Positions 52,648 to 61,722 of a stretch of 64,000 nt of DNA are shown here, piece by piece. The notes beneath the pieces were generated by a model. That model was not told where the DNA came from, ran no database searches, and worked only from the letters and a program-made list of their open reading frames with translations. The stretch's first letter is position 1, and the number at the start of each line of letters is the position of its first letter. The stretch spans positions 3,139 to 67,138 of the forward strand of contig JBAXDH010000005.1 of assembly GCA_037141055.1 (NCBI GenBank), in the 5' to 3' direction. Source of the stretch: CAIVAT01 sp037141055 (GTDB lineage: Bacteria; Bacteroidota; Bacteroidia; Bacteroidales; FEN-979). The position numbers and the translations under genes were made by a program.

Positions 52648-52680
52648 TGATTATATTGTAGTCGTTACAATGATTAGAAT
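52648..52680 (+). promoter_or_regulatory. Putative operator box upstream of dnaE (copy 2)
   Basis: Matches 26 of 33 bases of the box at 49148-49180. It also contains the palindrome TTGTA-N5-TACAA (52656-52670), which is only partly kept in copy 1. It ends 40 bp before the dnaE start. Confidence 0.65.
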
Positions 52681-52720
52681 ATAGTCAAAACCTGTTTCCT
52701 GGTTATTTCGCCTTTTCACC

Positions 52721-55700
52721 ATGTTTCTCAATTGCCACTCCTACTATTCCCTCCGCTATGGAACGATCTCCATCGAAAACCTCGTGGAGGAGGCGGTGAA
52801 AAATCATGTTACGGCCCTGGCGCTTACCGACATCAATAATTCCACCGGCATCATGGAGTTTGTTGCCGCATGCAGGGAAAAAGGAATCAAACCCCTCGCG
52901 GGGATCGAGTTCAGGCGCGACGACCGGTTGCTTTACACCGGGCTGGCAAGGAACAATGAAGGTTTTCGTGAACTGAACGAATTTCTGAGCCGCCATAACC
53001 TGGGGGACATGCTTTTGCCGGACAGGCCTCCGGAGATGGAGGATGTATTTGTGATCTACCCGCTAGCCTCGCATACCTGCCTCCGCTCCAGGGGGAGAGG
53101 GGGTGCCGGAGGCGGGGTTGATGTAGTTGGTATCCGCCCCGCCGATCTCAATCCTTTGATCCTTTCCCGCCACCGCGACCTGGTTTCCCATATGGTACTC
53201 ATGGCACCGGTCACCTTCAGGAACAGTAAAGAGTACGAATTGCACCGTAATTTCAGGGCCGTCGGCCACAATGTATTGCTGAGCCGGCTGGAACCTCACC
53301 AGGTGGCTGCCCCAGGCGAGGTAATGTTTCATGCAGATGAATTAAGGGATATCTGCCGCGATTTTCCCGAAATTCTGCGCAACACCGAAAAGCTGACCGA
53401 AACATGTTCCATCGATTTTGACTTCAAAGCCTGCAAGAACAAGAAAACCTTTACAGGCGACCGCTATGATGACCTCATCCTGCTTGAAAAGCTGGCCATG
53501 GACGGGCTTCAGTACCGGTATGGCAAAGGGCATGGCGAGGCAAGGCGCCGCATCCGCCATGAACTGGATATTATTGACAAAATGGGTTTTGCCGCTTATT
53601 TCCTCATCACCTGGGACATCATCCGGTATTCGATGTCCCGCGGCTTTTATCATGTCGGCCGGGGGAGCGGTGCCAACAGCATCGTGGCTTATTGCCTGCG
53701 CATCACCGATGTGGATCCCATTGAACTCGACCTTTACTTTGAGCGGTTTATCAATCCCAAACGAACCTCACCGCCCGATTTCGACATCGATTACTCCTGG
53801 AAGGAGCGTGACGAGGTGCTCGACTATATCTTTAAACGCTATGGCCATGAGCATACCGCCTTGCTCGGTGCCATGTCGACATTCCGTGATAAATCCATTT
53901 ACCGTGAACTGGGGAAGGTTCACGGCCTGCCAAAGGGTGAGATCGACGCCTTCCTGAAGCATCCGGAGGAGGCGATTCATAAAAATCACATCATCCGGAA
54001 GATCAGTGAACTTGGCGAGATGATGGCCGACTTTCCCAACATCCGCAGCATTCATGCCGGCGGGGTGCTGATTTCCGAGGAACCTATCACCTGTTACACG
54101 GCGCTCGACCTGCCACCGAAGGGTTTTCCGACAACGCAGTTTGACATGTATGTGGCGGAGGATATCGGCTTCGAGAAACTTGACATCCTCAGCCAGCGGG
54201 GCATCGGCCACATCTATGAGGCGGCGGAACTCGTGAAAAAGAACAGGGGGATCAACGTGGATGTGCACCAGGTTCGGGCATTCCAGGAAGATGAAATGGT
54301 GAAGGAGCAGTTGCGCAATGCCCGCACGATCGGCTGCTTTTACGTGGAAAGTCCCGCCATGCGCGGACTGCTGAAAAAACTGCATTGCGACAATTACCGC
54401 ACCCTCGTGGCGGCCAGTTCGATCATCCGCCCCGGCGTTGCACGTTCGGGGATGATGAAAGAGTATATTTTCAGGTTCCATAATCCCGGTAAGTTTAAAT
54501 ATCTCCACCCGGTGATGGAGGAGCAGCTGAAGGAAACGTTCGGAGTGATGGTGTACCAGGAGGATGTGCTCAAGATATGTCACCACTTTGCCGGCCTCGA
54601 CCTGGCCGATGCCGATGTGCTTCGCCGCGCCATGAGCGGAAAATACCGGTCGAAGAAAGAACTTCAGCGCATCGTCGATAAGTTTTTTGAAAACTGCCGG
54701 AATTTTGGTTATCCCGAAGAGGTTACAAAGGAGGTGTGGCGGCAGATTGAATCGTTTGCAGGCTATTCCTTCTCCAAGGCTCATTCAGCCTCCTATGCCG
54801 TGGAAAGCTACCAGAGCCTTTACCTCAAGGCCCATTACCCGCTCGAATTCATCACCGGGGTGATCAACAACTTCGGTGGGTTCTATTCATCCTGGGTCTA
54901 TTTTAATGAGGCGAAAGTGTCGGGAGCGAACCTGCATGTGCCCTGCGTCAACCGGAGTGAATACAAGACCAGTATCAAAGGGAATGATATTTTCCTTGGA
55001 TTCATCCATGTGGCAGGGCTGGAGTCGGAAACAGGGAAAGCGATTGATGATTTACGATTTACGACCCCACCCCCGGCCCCTCCCCAAACGGGGATGGGAG
55101 AGCGATCCTACGCAAGTATGGAGGATTTTATTCAGCGTGTTCCGGTCACACTCGACCAACTCATCATTCTTATCAGGGTGGGTGCTTTTCGCTTTACCGG
55201 CAAACCAAAGGCTTCGCTGTTGTGGGAGGCGCATATGCTGCTGGGAAAAAATCAGGCGGCAGCCGGCAGTCGGCAGTTTGCAGTTCGAACAAGCGAAATT
55301 GACCAGGGAATCGAAAATCGTAAATCTGAAATTCAATCGTCAATCGTCAATCGTCCAATCGAAAATTTGTTCCCCTTTAAGACTGATCTTAAGAAATTCG
55401 TGCTTCCTGCGCTTGAACAGAATATTATCGCAGATGTTTACGACGAGATTGAACTGCTTGGCTTTCCAGTCTCATACAGTTATTTCGACCTGCTGGAGAC
55501 AAAGTTCCGGGGCGACATCCTGGCGCACGAAATGGCTTCTCATGTCGGGAAGACCATTCGGATGCTGGGACTGCTGGTTACAATAAAATATGTACGTACC
55601 GTGAGGCGGGAGTGGATGCATTTCGGCACTTTCATCGATGTCAACGGGCATTTCTTCGACACCGTTCACTTTCCGAAAGCCGTCACGCTGTATCCTTTTC

Positions 55701-55813
55701 GCGGCGACGGTGTTTATCTTGTCAAAGGAAAGATTGTTGAAGAGTTTGGATTTCCCAGCATGAACGTGGAGAAAATGGCGAAGATGCCGCTGCAGCCTGA
55801 TCCCCGGGGATGA
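52721..55813 (+). CDS. DNA polymerase III alpha subunit, short error-prone-like form
   Basis: A 1030-residue C-family polymerase. It has an N-terminal PHP domain (FLNCHSYYSLRYGTISI, ALTDINN), the palm with the catalytic aspartates in PPDFDID, the fingers (GRGSGANSIVAYCL), YSFSKAHSASYA and a C-terminal OB-type region. It is shorter than replicative DnaE (~1160) and is of the DnaE2-like mutasome kind, fitting its place by dinB and the LexA-like repressor. Three stretches look like captured intergenic repeats: residues ~120-132, ~775-797 and ~846-880. The last is made of TCAATCG and GCAGTCG-type repeats. All keep the frame. Confidence 0.92.
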   Translation: MFLNCHSYYSLRYGTISIENLVEEAVKNHVTALALTDINNSTGIMEFVAACREKGIKPLAGIEFRRDDRLLYTGLARNNEGFRELNEFLSRHNLGDMLLPDRPPEMEDVFVIYPLASHTCLRSRGRGGAGGGVDVVGIRPADLNPLILSRHRDLVSHMVLMAPVTFRNSKEYELHRNFRAVGHNVLLSRLEPHQVAAPGEVMFHADELRDICRDFPEILRNTEKLTETCSIDFDFKACKNKKTFTGDRYDDLILLEKLAMDGLQYRYGKGHGEARRRIRHELDIIDKMGFAAYFLITWDIIRYSMSRGFYHVGRGSGANSIVAYCLRITDVDPIELDLYFERFINPKRTSPPDFDIDYSWKERDEVLDYIFKRYGHEHTALLGAMSTFRDKSIYRELGKVHGLPKGEIDAFLKHPEEAIHKNHIIRKISELGEMMADFPNIRSIHAGGVLISEEPITCYTALDLPPKGFPTTQFDMYVAEDIGFEKLDILSQRGIGHIYEAAELVKKNRGINVDVHQVRAFQEDEMVKEQLRNARTIGCFYVESPAMRGLLKKLHCDNYRTLVAASSIIRPGVARSGMMKEYIFRFHNPGKFKYLHPVMEEQLKETFGVMVYQEDVLKICHHFAGLDLADADVLRRAMSGKYRSKKELQRIVDKFFENCRNFGYPEEVTKEVWRQIESFAGYSFSKAHSASYAVESYQSLYLKAHYPLEFITGVINNFGGFYSSWVYFNEAKVSGANLHVPCVNRSEYKTSIKGNDIFLGFIHVAGLESETGKAIDDLRFTTPPPAPPQTGMGERSYASMEDFIQRVPVTLDQLIILIRVGAFRFTGKPKASLLWEAHMLLGKNQAAAGSRQFAVRTSEIDQGIENRKSEIQSSIVNRPIENLFPFKTDLKKFVLPALEQNIIADVYDEIELLGFPVSYSYFDLLETKFRGDILAHEMASHVGKTIRMLGLLVTIKYVRTVRREWMHFGTFIDVNGHFFDTVHFPKAVTLYPFRGDGVYLVKGKIVEEFGFPSMNVEKMAKMPLQPDPRG
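53079..53116. repeat. GC-rich hairpin repeat inserted in dnaE frame (site 1)
   Basis: GCCTCCG (53079-53085) and CGGAGGC (53107-53113) flank a G-rich centre. It encodes a Gly/Arg-rich loop (RSRGRGGAGGG). Its reverse complement resembles the repeat at 55061-55100. Confidence 0.6.
55053..55100. repeat. C-rich hairpin repeat inserted in dnaE frame (site 2)
   Basis: A TTTACGA direct doublet is followed by a CCCC-A-CCCCCGG-CCCC run and a TCCCC-AAAC-GGGGA hairpin, encoding a Pro-rich loop (TTPPPAPPQTGMGE). It looks like a dispersed intergenic element. Confidence 0.6.
55259..55362. repeat. Short tandem repeats in dnaE frame (site 3)
   Basis: Copies of GGCAGTC/GCAGTTTGCAG and three to four copies of TCAATCG encode a low-complexity linker (SSIVNR region). 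Such repeats are usual between Bacteroidota genes, not inside them. Confidence 0.6.
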
Positions 55814-55830
55814 AAAACGTTCCAAAACAA

Positions 55831-55859
55831 ACCTTCCAGGTTTTTAAAACCTGGAAGGT
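55831..55859. terminator. Bidirectional hairpin between dnaE and rhlE
   Basis: Perfect 14-bp arms (55831-55844, 55846-55859) around one base, with T-runs or A-runs inside the stem. It sits between two converging genes and would end transcription both ways. The sequence is of a palindromic repeat type commonly seen between Bacteroidota genes. Confidence 0.75.
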
Positions 55860-55884
55860 GCAGATAATCAAAAGTATAGGATGA

Positions 55885-57021
55885 TTAATTGATCGCAAAC
55901 GGATGTGAAGTGACCACGTCAATATTCCGCTGAATCAGCTTGTGGATGTTCTTCAGATATGGCTTTTCATCCGCTGAACAAAATGAGAGGGCAGATCCGG
56001 TCTCACCGGCGCGGCCTGTCCTGCCGATGCGGTGCACATAAGTTTCAGCCTGCTCCGGGATCTCGTAATTGATGACATGCGTAAGTTTATCCACATCAAT
56101 GCCCCTTGAAGCGACATCGGTCGCAACCAGTACGCGGATGCTCCGGCTCTTGAAATCTTTCAGGGCTTTGTCGCGCGCACTCTGCGACTTGTTGCCATGG
56201 ATGGCCTGCGCCTTGATCCCGTTGCGGATAAGATCCTTCACAACTTTGTCGGCGCCATGCTTCGTACGGGTGAAAATCAATACGTTTTTAACAGATTCGT
56301 TTTCTAAAATATGCGTTAAAAGAAGCTTTTTGTTTTCTTTCTTTACGTGATAAACCGATTGAGATACCAATACCGGAGGTGCGGTATTGGGCGACATGTT
56401 GAGAGAGACCGGGTTGTGAAGCAGTGATGCAGCCAGTTTCCTGATCTCTTCGGGCGCAGTTGCCGAAAAAAGCATTGTTTGCCTTTTTGCCGGGAGCTTC
56501 GCAGTAATTTTCCTGATGTCGTTGATAAATCCCATGTCGAGCATCCGGTCGGCTTCATCCAGCACAAGGTATTCCACCCTGTTAAGATGGACAAATCCCT
56601 GGTTCATCAGGTCGAGCAAACGGCCGGGAGCGGCAACGATAATATCCACTCCCTTTTGCAGGGCCTGGGTCTGTGCTTTTTGTGAAATGCCTCCATAAAT
56701 GGTTACAAGCCGGATGTCGAGTCCTTTGCCGTAACTGGTAATTTCTTCGCTGATCTGGGCCACCAGCTCGCGTGTCGGGGCAAGGATCAATGTTCTTACT
56801 TCCCTGCGTGTATTGCGGTCTTTTTCTGTTTCGAGCAGTTGAAGAATCGGCAGTGCGAAGGCAGCAGTCTTGCCTGTGCCAGTTTGTGCGCATCCGAAAA
56901 TATCTTTACCCTGTAAAATTACCGGGATCGCTTTTTCCTGGATTGGTGTCGGGATCAGGTACCCTTTTTTACTGACAGCCGTTAATAAAGGCTGGATTAA
57001 ATTCAAACTTTCAAAAGTCAT
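55885..57021 (-). CDS. rhlE: DEAD-box RNA helicase (RhlE-like)
   Basis: An ATP-dependent RNA helicase for ribosome assembly or RNA decay. The 378-residue protein has only the two RecA-like domains: Q motif, AQTGTGKTAAFALP (Walker A), PTRELVAQI, VLDEADRMLDMGF, SATAPEEI, the ATDVASRGIDVD and HRIGRTGR motifs. It lacks the C-terminal tail seen in many DEAD proteins. Confidence 0.94.
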   Translation of the reverse strand: MTFESLNLIQPLLTAVSKKGYLIPTPIQEKAIPVILQGKDIFGCAQTGTGKTAAFALPILQLLETEKDRNTRREVRTLILAPTRELVAQISEEITSYGKGLDIRLVTIYGGISQKAQTQALQKGVDIIVAAPGRLLDLMNQGFVHLNRVEYLVLDEADRMLDMGFINDIRKITAKLPAKRQTMLFSATAPEEIRKLAASLLHNPVSLNMSPNTAPPVLVSQSVYHVKKENKKLLLTHILENESVKNVLIFTRTKHGADKVVKDLIRNGIKAQAIHGNKSQSARDKALKDFKSRSIRVLVATDVASRGIDVDKLTHVINYEIPEQAETYVHRIGRTGRAGETGSALSFCSADEKPYLKNIHKLIQRNIDVVTSHPFAIN

Positions 57022-57227
57022 TTAGTTGTTGTTAATGTAAATATAATTGATTATTCCGGTCACATACCTGCAAAGCAGTTATAACCGGGGTGCATTAAAA
57101 AAGTGTACGTTGGGCTGAATTGTAAAAGTGGGAGGATTACATACAGATTGAGATACAATCTTTCAAATGGGACTGCAAAGATACAAATAATATTGAGATG
57201 GATGCAAAATAATCCTGGTAACCAATT
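57022..57227. other. Intergenic gap upstream of rhlE
   Basis: No gene, clear hairpin or consensus promoter is visible in these 206 bp. Confidence 0.3.
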
Positions 57228-57539
57228 TCAGGTTACATTCAGGATCTCATCCAGCCCGGATATTTTAAAAGTTTTCTTGATAAACGGCTGACAATGAGCA
57301 ATGGAGAAATGTCCGGAACCGGCCTGCTTTGCAACACTAACGCAGATGCGGATGAAAGAGGAAGAAATATATTCAACATCACGAAGGTCAAATACGATAT
57401 TATCTTCAGGCAAACCGTCTTTGGCAGGCAGGTTCAGCTGGACTATTTCACTTAATTTCTGAACGGCCAGTGTGTCGAGCCTCCCGGCGAAGATTGCCGT
57501 CAAGATTTTTTCATCGGGTTTATAATCAAAAGTTACCAT
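57228..57539 (-). CDS. STAS-domain protein (anti-sigma antagonist-like)
   Basis: A 103-residue single STAS domain: an N-terminal strand pair (FDYKPDEKILTAIFAGRLDTL), the NIVFDLRDVEYISSSFIRICV helix start with the Ser cluster where SpoIIAA-type proteins are phosphorylated, and the late KTFKISGLDEIL helix. No kinase or phosphatase partner lies next to it. It starts 10 bp after the aldehyde dehydrogenase gene on the same strand. Confidence 0.82.
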   Translation of the reverse strand: MVTFDYKPDEKILTAIFAGRLDTLAVQKLSEIVQLNLPAKDGLPEDNIVFDLRDVEYISSSFIRICVSVAKQAGSGHFSIAHCQPFIKKTFKISGLDEILNVT

Positions 57540-57549
57540 GGTTTGCAGG

Positions 57550-58983
57550 TTAATGATTTTTATAATAATCTTTCATGATGTTATCGGTATCCAACGTTTC
57601 GTCATAATACGTGCCCTGATCGTGGCTGAACCACATCTCATTTGGCTTCCGCCGGCTTACACGCTGAATATTGATCAGGTTCTTCGCGGTTATATTTTCC
57701 GTGGTGATGTTTTTTCCGCCGGTTCCGCAGCCCAGGGTGAGCGAAGGGGGCAGGTGATTGTAAAAGTAACCCACTGCACCCTGCGAAGTGGGGGTGTTGA
57801 CCAGGATCCGCCCGGCATTCAGCAGTTCGGCGTATTCCATGATCCGTGCTTCATCGTTGGCATAAATGCAGGCGCTGTGTCCGATCCCGCCGAGGTAGTT
57901 CAGGTCGATGCACATGTTTATTGCAGTGTTGTAATCTGCGGCGGAATAAAATGCCAGGATGGGAGCGAGCACTTCAACTGAAAGCGGGTGATCATGCCCG
58001 ATGCCGTCAAGTTTTGCCAGAAGGATCCTCGTTCCGTCCGGAACGCTTATTCCCGCCTTGGCGGCAATTACCGAAACCGGCTGCCCGACAATGAACGGAC
58101 TCATGCTCATTGTTTCTGCGACAATTGCGATCTTCTGAACTTTCTCAGTCTCCTCCGGATTCAGGAAATAACAATGCTGGTTTTCGAACTCTTTCCGCAC
58201 CTGCTGCTCGATGCTGCTCACAACAACGATGGCCTGTTCGCTCGCACATATGGTACCGTTGTCGAATGTTTTGGATGAGATGATGTTTTGTACCGCGAAA
58301 GGGATGTCAGCGCTTTCATCGATAAAAACAGGCACATTGCCCGGACCCACACCGATGGCAGGGTTACCTGAACTGTAAGCAGCCTTCACCAGCCCTGTTC
58401 CTCCGGTCGCAAGGATGAGTGCAATTTTAGGATGGCTCATGATTATATGCGTAAATTCCCTGCTGCCGGAAGAGATCATCTGGATGCAATCTTCGGGCGC
58501 ACCTGCTTCAAGCGCGGCCTCATAGCAGATCCTGACGGTCTCGGCGCATGATTTTGAGGCTCCGCGGTGGGCGCTGATGATGATCGGGTTCCTGGATTTC
58601 AGGCAGATCAGTATTTTAAACATCGTGGTTGAAGTGGGGTTCGTCACCGGTATAACGGCAAGGATAGGCCCCAGCGGCTGGGCAATTTCCGTAATGCCTG
58701 TCCCAGGGTTTGAAGAAATCACCCCTACGGTTTTTTCATTCCGGATGCTTTCGTAAACCAATTGGGTTGCCAGTACGTTTTTGATCACCTTGTGCTCCCA
58801 GATTCCCATCCCGGTCTCCTCCTGCGCCATTTTTGCAAGTTTCACCCGGTTTTTGAATCCGGCTTTGAAAACGGATTCTACAATCAGGTCGGTTTGTTCC
58901 TGGTTGTATTGGTGATACTCCGCAGCGGCCAGTTGTGCCCTGTCAAGTATGTCATTGGCTTTTTCGAGAAGATTGTCAGACAT
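57550..58983 (-). CDS. Acylating aldehyde dehydrogenase (EutE/AdhE N-domain type)
   Basis: Converts an aldehyde plus CoA and NAD to acyl-CoA, or the reverse during fermentation. The 477-residue protein has the catalytic Cys in FDNGTICASEQ, the family phrase ILATGGTGLVKAAYSSGNPAIGVGPGN in parts, and PVTNPTSTTMFK. It lacks an N-terminal microcompartment-targeting helix of the PduP kind and no shell-protein genes are nearby. It is not fused to an alcohol dehydrogenase domain. Confidence 0.9.
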   Translation of the reverse strand: MSDNLLEKANDILDRAQLAAAEYHQYNQEQTDLIVESVFKAGFKNRVKLAKMAQEETGMGIWEHKVIKNVLATQLVYESIRNEKTVGVISSNPGTGITEIAQPLGPILAVIPVTNPTSTTMFKILICLKSRNPIIISAHRGASKSCAETVRICYEAALEAGAPEDCIQMISSGSREFTHIIMSHPKIALILATGGTGLVKAAYSSGNPAIGVGPGNVPVFIDESADIPFAVQNIISSKTFDNGTICASEQAIVVVSSIEQQVRKEFENQHCYFLNPEETEKVQKIAIVAETMSMSPFIVGQPVSVIAAKAGISVPDGTRILLAKLDGIGHDHPLSVEVLAPILAFYSAADYNTAINMCIDLNYLGGIGHSACIYANDEARIMEYAELLNAGRILVNTPTSQGAVGYFYNHLPPSLTLGCGTGGKNITTENITAKNLINIQRVSRRKPNEMWFSHDQGTYYDETLDTDNIMKDYYKNH

Positions 58984-59026
58984 GAAATTTAAAATTTATT
59001 ATTACGAAGTAAATGTACAAAATATG

Positions 59027-60685
59027 TTATAATCCCAACACAGTGGTTCCCTGCTCGTAGATGATGTCGAGCGGAATATTTGCCGTTCTCAGCCTTTCAA
59101 TATCAGATTGCAAAACATCTTTAATCTTTCCATTGGTTTCAAGATACGCGCCGGCCCCGGGATAATCACCGTCACCTTCAAATTTAAGCACCATTGCAGC
59201 CCATTTGTTCATTGCTTGGCGGGTTTTCACGAAGTTTACCATATAGGTTCCGCCGGCGCTGCGTTCAAATGCCCCGTTGTCTGCGAAGAAGTTGAAACAC
59301 ATCATGTTGGCTTTTCCATGGGCACTTGCGGCACCGAAGCGCACCGACCTGATCAGGCCGGCCATGTAAGTCACGTAACAATCTTCGGCAGTTATATCCT
59401 TAACTTCACCTTTTGCAATAAGCTGGGTAGTCATGAAAAGCCCAAGGATATCGGCTTTCGCTTCCTCGAAGGAAGAATACTTCTCTTTCAGTGCTGCACG
59501 TACATTTCCTTTCCCGGTGATGGTGTTCTTGATCCCGAGGCCGTGTGCCACTTCATGGAACATCACGTTGGAGAAAAATGCGTCGAACCTTACGTTTTTT
59601 CTCTGGACTGAATCTATGAGCACGTTTGCGATCGGGAGCAGGATATAATCAAACTTTGCGCGCATGGCGTTTTTAAGCTGGAGCCGGCGGGAACCTTTCG
59701 CCAGTTGCACTTTCTCGTCATTCGGAAGGTTGATGGCAATGGTTTTGCTGACTTTATTCGAATTTCCCGAAACGAATACCACATCGTAGGCGTTGAGGTC
59801 TGAATCGGTTCCGGGTTTTTCCTGCTTGTATTTTGCATCCACCGGGAGATTTTTCTGCAGTTCGGGCAGGAAGGAGGCGAATTTTGCAAGTTTCCTGCTC
59901 CATTCCTGGTCTTTCACCAGCAGGGCGCCTTCGTAGGCAGTTTTATATCCGAAGAGTTCGTCCTCGTAGTTTTCAATCGGGCCGATGACAAAATCAAGGG
60001 TATTGTTTTTCATCTCCATCCAGGCCATGTCGCTGGCAAAATAATCGTCGGTAAGGAATGCCTGCGCCCTGAGGCCCAGGTATTTTTTCAAGCCCGGATC
60101 TTCTGCCAGTGCGGATGCCTGCCGCAATAATTCTGCAGCCCTGGTGATTTTGTCCTTGTATGCTTCATGGTACCAGACTGCTTTCAGCGATTTGTCGTCA
60201 TTTCTTCTGATCAAAGTGTACTGGCTGGTCTTGTCGGGGTTGTTCCATTTCTCAAACTCTTCTTTTGTCATGTCTGCCGGGTAGAACTTTGCGCCGGCCT
60301 GCTTTTCTCCGAACCCTGGAATGAAAGGCTTGTTGCCGTTCAACCGCTCCCATGGGCCATAGTTGATTTCCGCAAATTGCCGCATGAGCGAATCCTTTAC
60401 GGTGTCCATGAAGGCGATTTTATCCCCCAGTGTCTGTTCCCAGTACAATCCGTCGATAATTCCTGCAACCTCGATCAGGATTGGAATCATCTGCTTTTCT
60501 TTGGCGGTAAGTTTGGATATGTCGGTGGTGAGTTTTACCGAAACATACTCGCTGATCTTTGCTTTGACCAATGAATCCTGGGGACTGAGATTTTTTTTGT
60601 CATCCCCCGGCTGCCTGTTGCACCCGCCAAGGATAAGAATGAATGATGCAGCTATGACCAGCACCAGGTTTGTTTTTTGTGACAT
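59027..60685 (-). CDS. M49-like (dipeptidyl-peptidase III family) zinc peptidase lipoprotein
   Basis: A 552-residue protein with a lipoprotein signal (FILILGGC), then a largely helical fold. The metal motif is HEVAHGLG with a downstream Glu in EEAKAD, which is the M49-type pairing though the family usually has HExxGH. It likely cuts dipeptides from peptides in the periplasm or at the outer membrane. The match to the family is from these motifs and length only. Confidence 0.75.
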   Translation of the reverse strand: MSQKTNLVLVIAASFILILGGCNRQPGDDKKNLSPQDSLVKAKISEYVSVKLTTDISKLTAKEKQMIPILIEVAGIIDGLYWEQTLGDKIAFMDTVKDSLMRQFAEINYGPWERLNGNKPFIPGFGEKQAGAKFYPADMTKEEFEKWNNPDKTSQYTLIRRNDDKSLKAVWYHEAYKDKITRAAELLRQASALAEDPGLKKYLGLRAQAFLTDDYFASDMAWMEMKNNTLDFVIGPIENYEDELFGYKTAYEGALLVKDQEWSRKLAKFASFLPELQKNLPVDAKYKQEKPGTDSDLNAYDVVFVSGNSNKVSKTIAINLPNDEKVQLAKGSRRLQLKNAMRAKFDYILLPIANVLIDSVQRKNVRFDAFFSNVMFHEVAHGLGIKNTITGKGNVRAALKEKYSSFEEAKADILGLFMTTQLIAKGEVKDITAEDCYVTYMAGLIRSVRFGAASAHGKANMMCFNFFADNGAFERSAGGTYMVNFVKTRQAMNKWAAMVLKFEGDGDYPGAGAYLETNGKIKDVLQSDIERLRTANIPLDIIYEQGTTVLGL

Positions 60686-60750
60686 GGAGGTGTTATTTTA
60701 TTGCATGCGAAGGTAAAAAAAAATGGAATGTAATTTTTCATCTGGCATGC

Positions 60751-60781
60751 TTGATTCCATAAGTAATTTTATATAAATTTG
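60751..60781 (+). promoter_or_regulatory. Promoter of the SPFH-protein gene
   Basis: TTG (60751-60753) is followed after 20 bp by TAAATTTG (60774-60781), a good Bacteroidota promoter, about 53 bp before the ATG. Confidence 0.55.
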
Positions 60782-60834
60782 ACACAAAATATTTACGGGA
60801 ATAACCTTAACTCAAAACCTTAATCCAAATCGCC

Positions 60835-61722
60835 ATGAACAATGTTATTATTCTGATCATCGCCGGGGCAGTCGGGTTGCTCTTTTTCTCAGGTATCCGG
60901 ATCGTTCGCCCGACCCACCGCGGACTGATTGAACGTTTTGGCAAGTATAACCGCTTCGCCAATCCCGGATTTCATTGGATTATCCCTGGAATTGATCTGA
61001 TGTACCAGGTGAACATTACCGAAAAAATGATCAATGCCGAGCCACAGGAGATCATTACCAACGATAATCTGAATGCCAAGGTTGACGCGCAGGTTTATTT
61101 CAAGATTACCAATGATGAGGAAAGTGTAAAGAATTCGCAGTACAACGTCAACAGCATCGAGTACCAGATTGTCAACCTCGCGCGCACGACGCTCAGGAAC
61201 ATCATCGGGACAATGACACTGAAATCGGCAAACAGCGAGCGCGGAAAAATCAACAAGGAACTGCACGGCACACTGCTCGACGAGACCCGGAGCTGGGGAA
61301 TCCAGATTATCCGCACGGAATTAAAGGAAATCGATCCTCCCAAGGATGTTCAGGAAACCATGAACAAGATCGTGAAGGCTGAAAATGAAAAAATTGCGGC
61401 GGTCGATTATGCTACGGCAGCAGAAACAAAGGCCGACGGCGAAAAACGTGCCGAGATCAGGCGTGCCGAAGGTGTGAAGCAGGGACAGATACTCCGTGCT
61501 GAAGGTGAGGCCCAGGCCATTGCCCTGGTAAATGAAGCCGCTGAAAAGTATTTCATTGGAAACGCCCAGATCCTCAGGAAAATCCAGGCTTTGGAAACCT
61601 CGTTGAAGGATAACTCCAAAATCGTTGTTCCTGCCGGTTCCGACCTTGTGAATGTCCTGGGCGATATGGCCGGAATCATCCCGATCAGGGACAAGCCAGA
61701 TACCAAATATGCCCCGGTATAA
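60835..61722 (+). CDS. SPFH/band 7 membrane protein (slipin/QmcA-like)
   Basis: A 295-residue protein with one N-terminal membrane helix (about 3-20), then the SPFH domain (IVRPTHRGLIERFGKYNR, PGFHWIIPGIDLMYQVNITEK), and a long coiled-coil rich in Ala and Glu (AENEKIAAVDYATAAETKADGEKRAEIRRAEG region). It forms large inner-membrane assemblies that organise proteins or quality control proteases. No NfeD gene is adjacent. Confidence 0.92.
   Translation: MNNVIILIIAGAVGLLFFSGIRIVRPTHRGLIERFGKYNRFANPGFHWIIPGIDLMYQVNITEKMINAEPQEIITNDNLNAKVDAQVYFKITNDEESVKNSQYNVNSIEYQIVNLARTTLRNIIGTMTLKSANSERGKINKELHGTLLDETRSWGIQIIRTELKEIDPPKDVQETMNKIVKAENEKIAAVDYATAAETKADGEKRAEIRRAEGVKQGQILRAEGEAQAIALVNEAAEKYFIGNAQILRKIQALETSLKDNSKIVVPAGSDLVNVLGDMAGIIPIRDKPDTKYAPV

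Noticed and set aside
53768..54784. 338-codon minus-strand ORF
   Set aside because: Antisense to the conserved polymerase core of dnaE; no recognisable domain.
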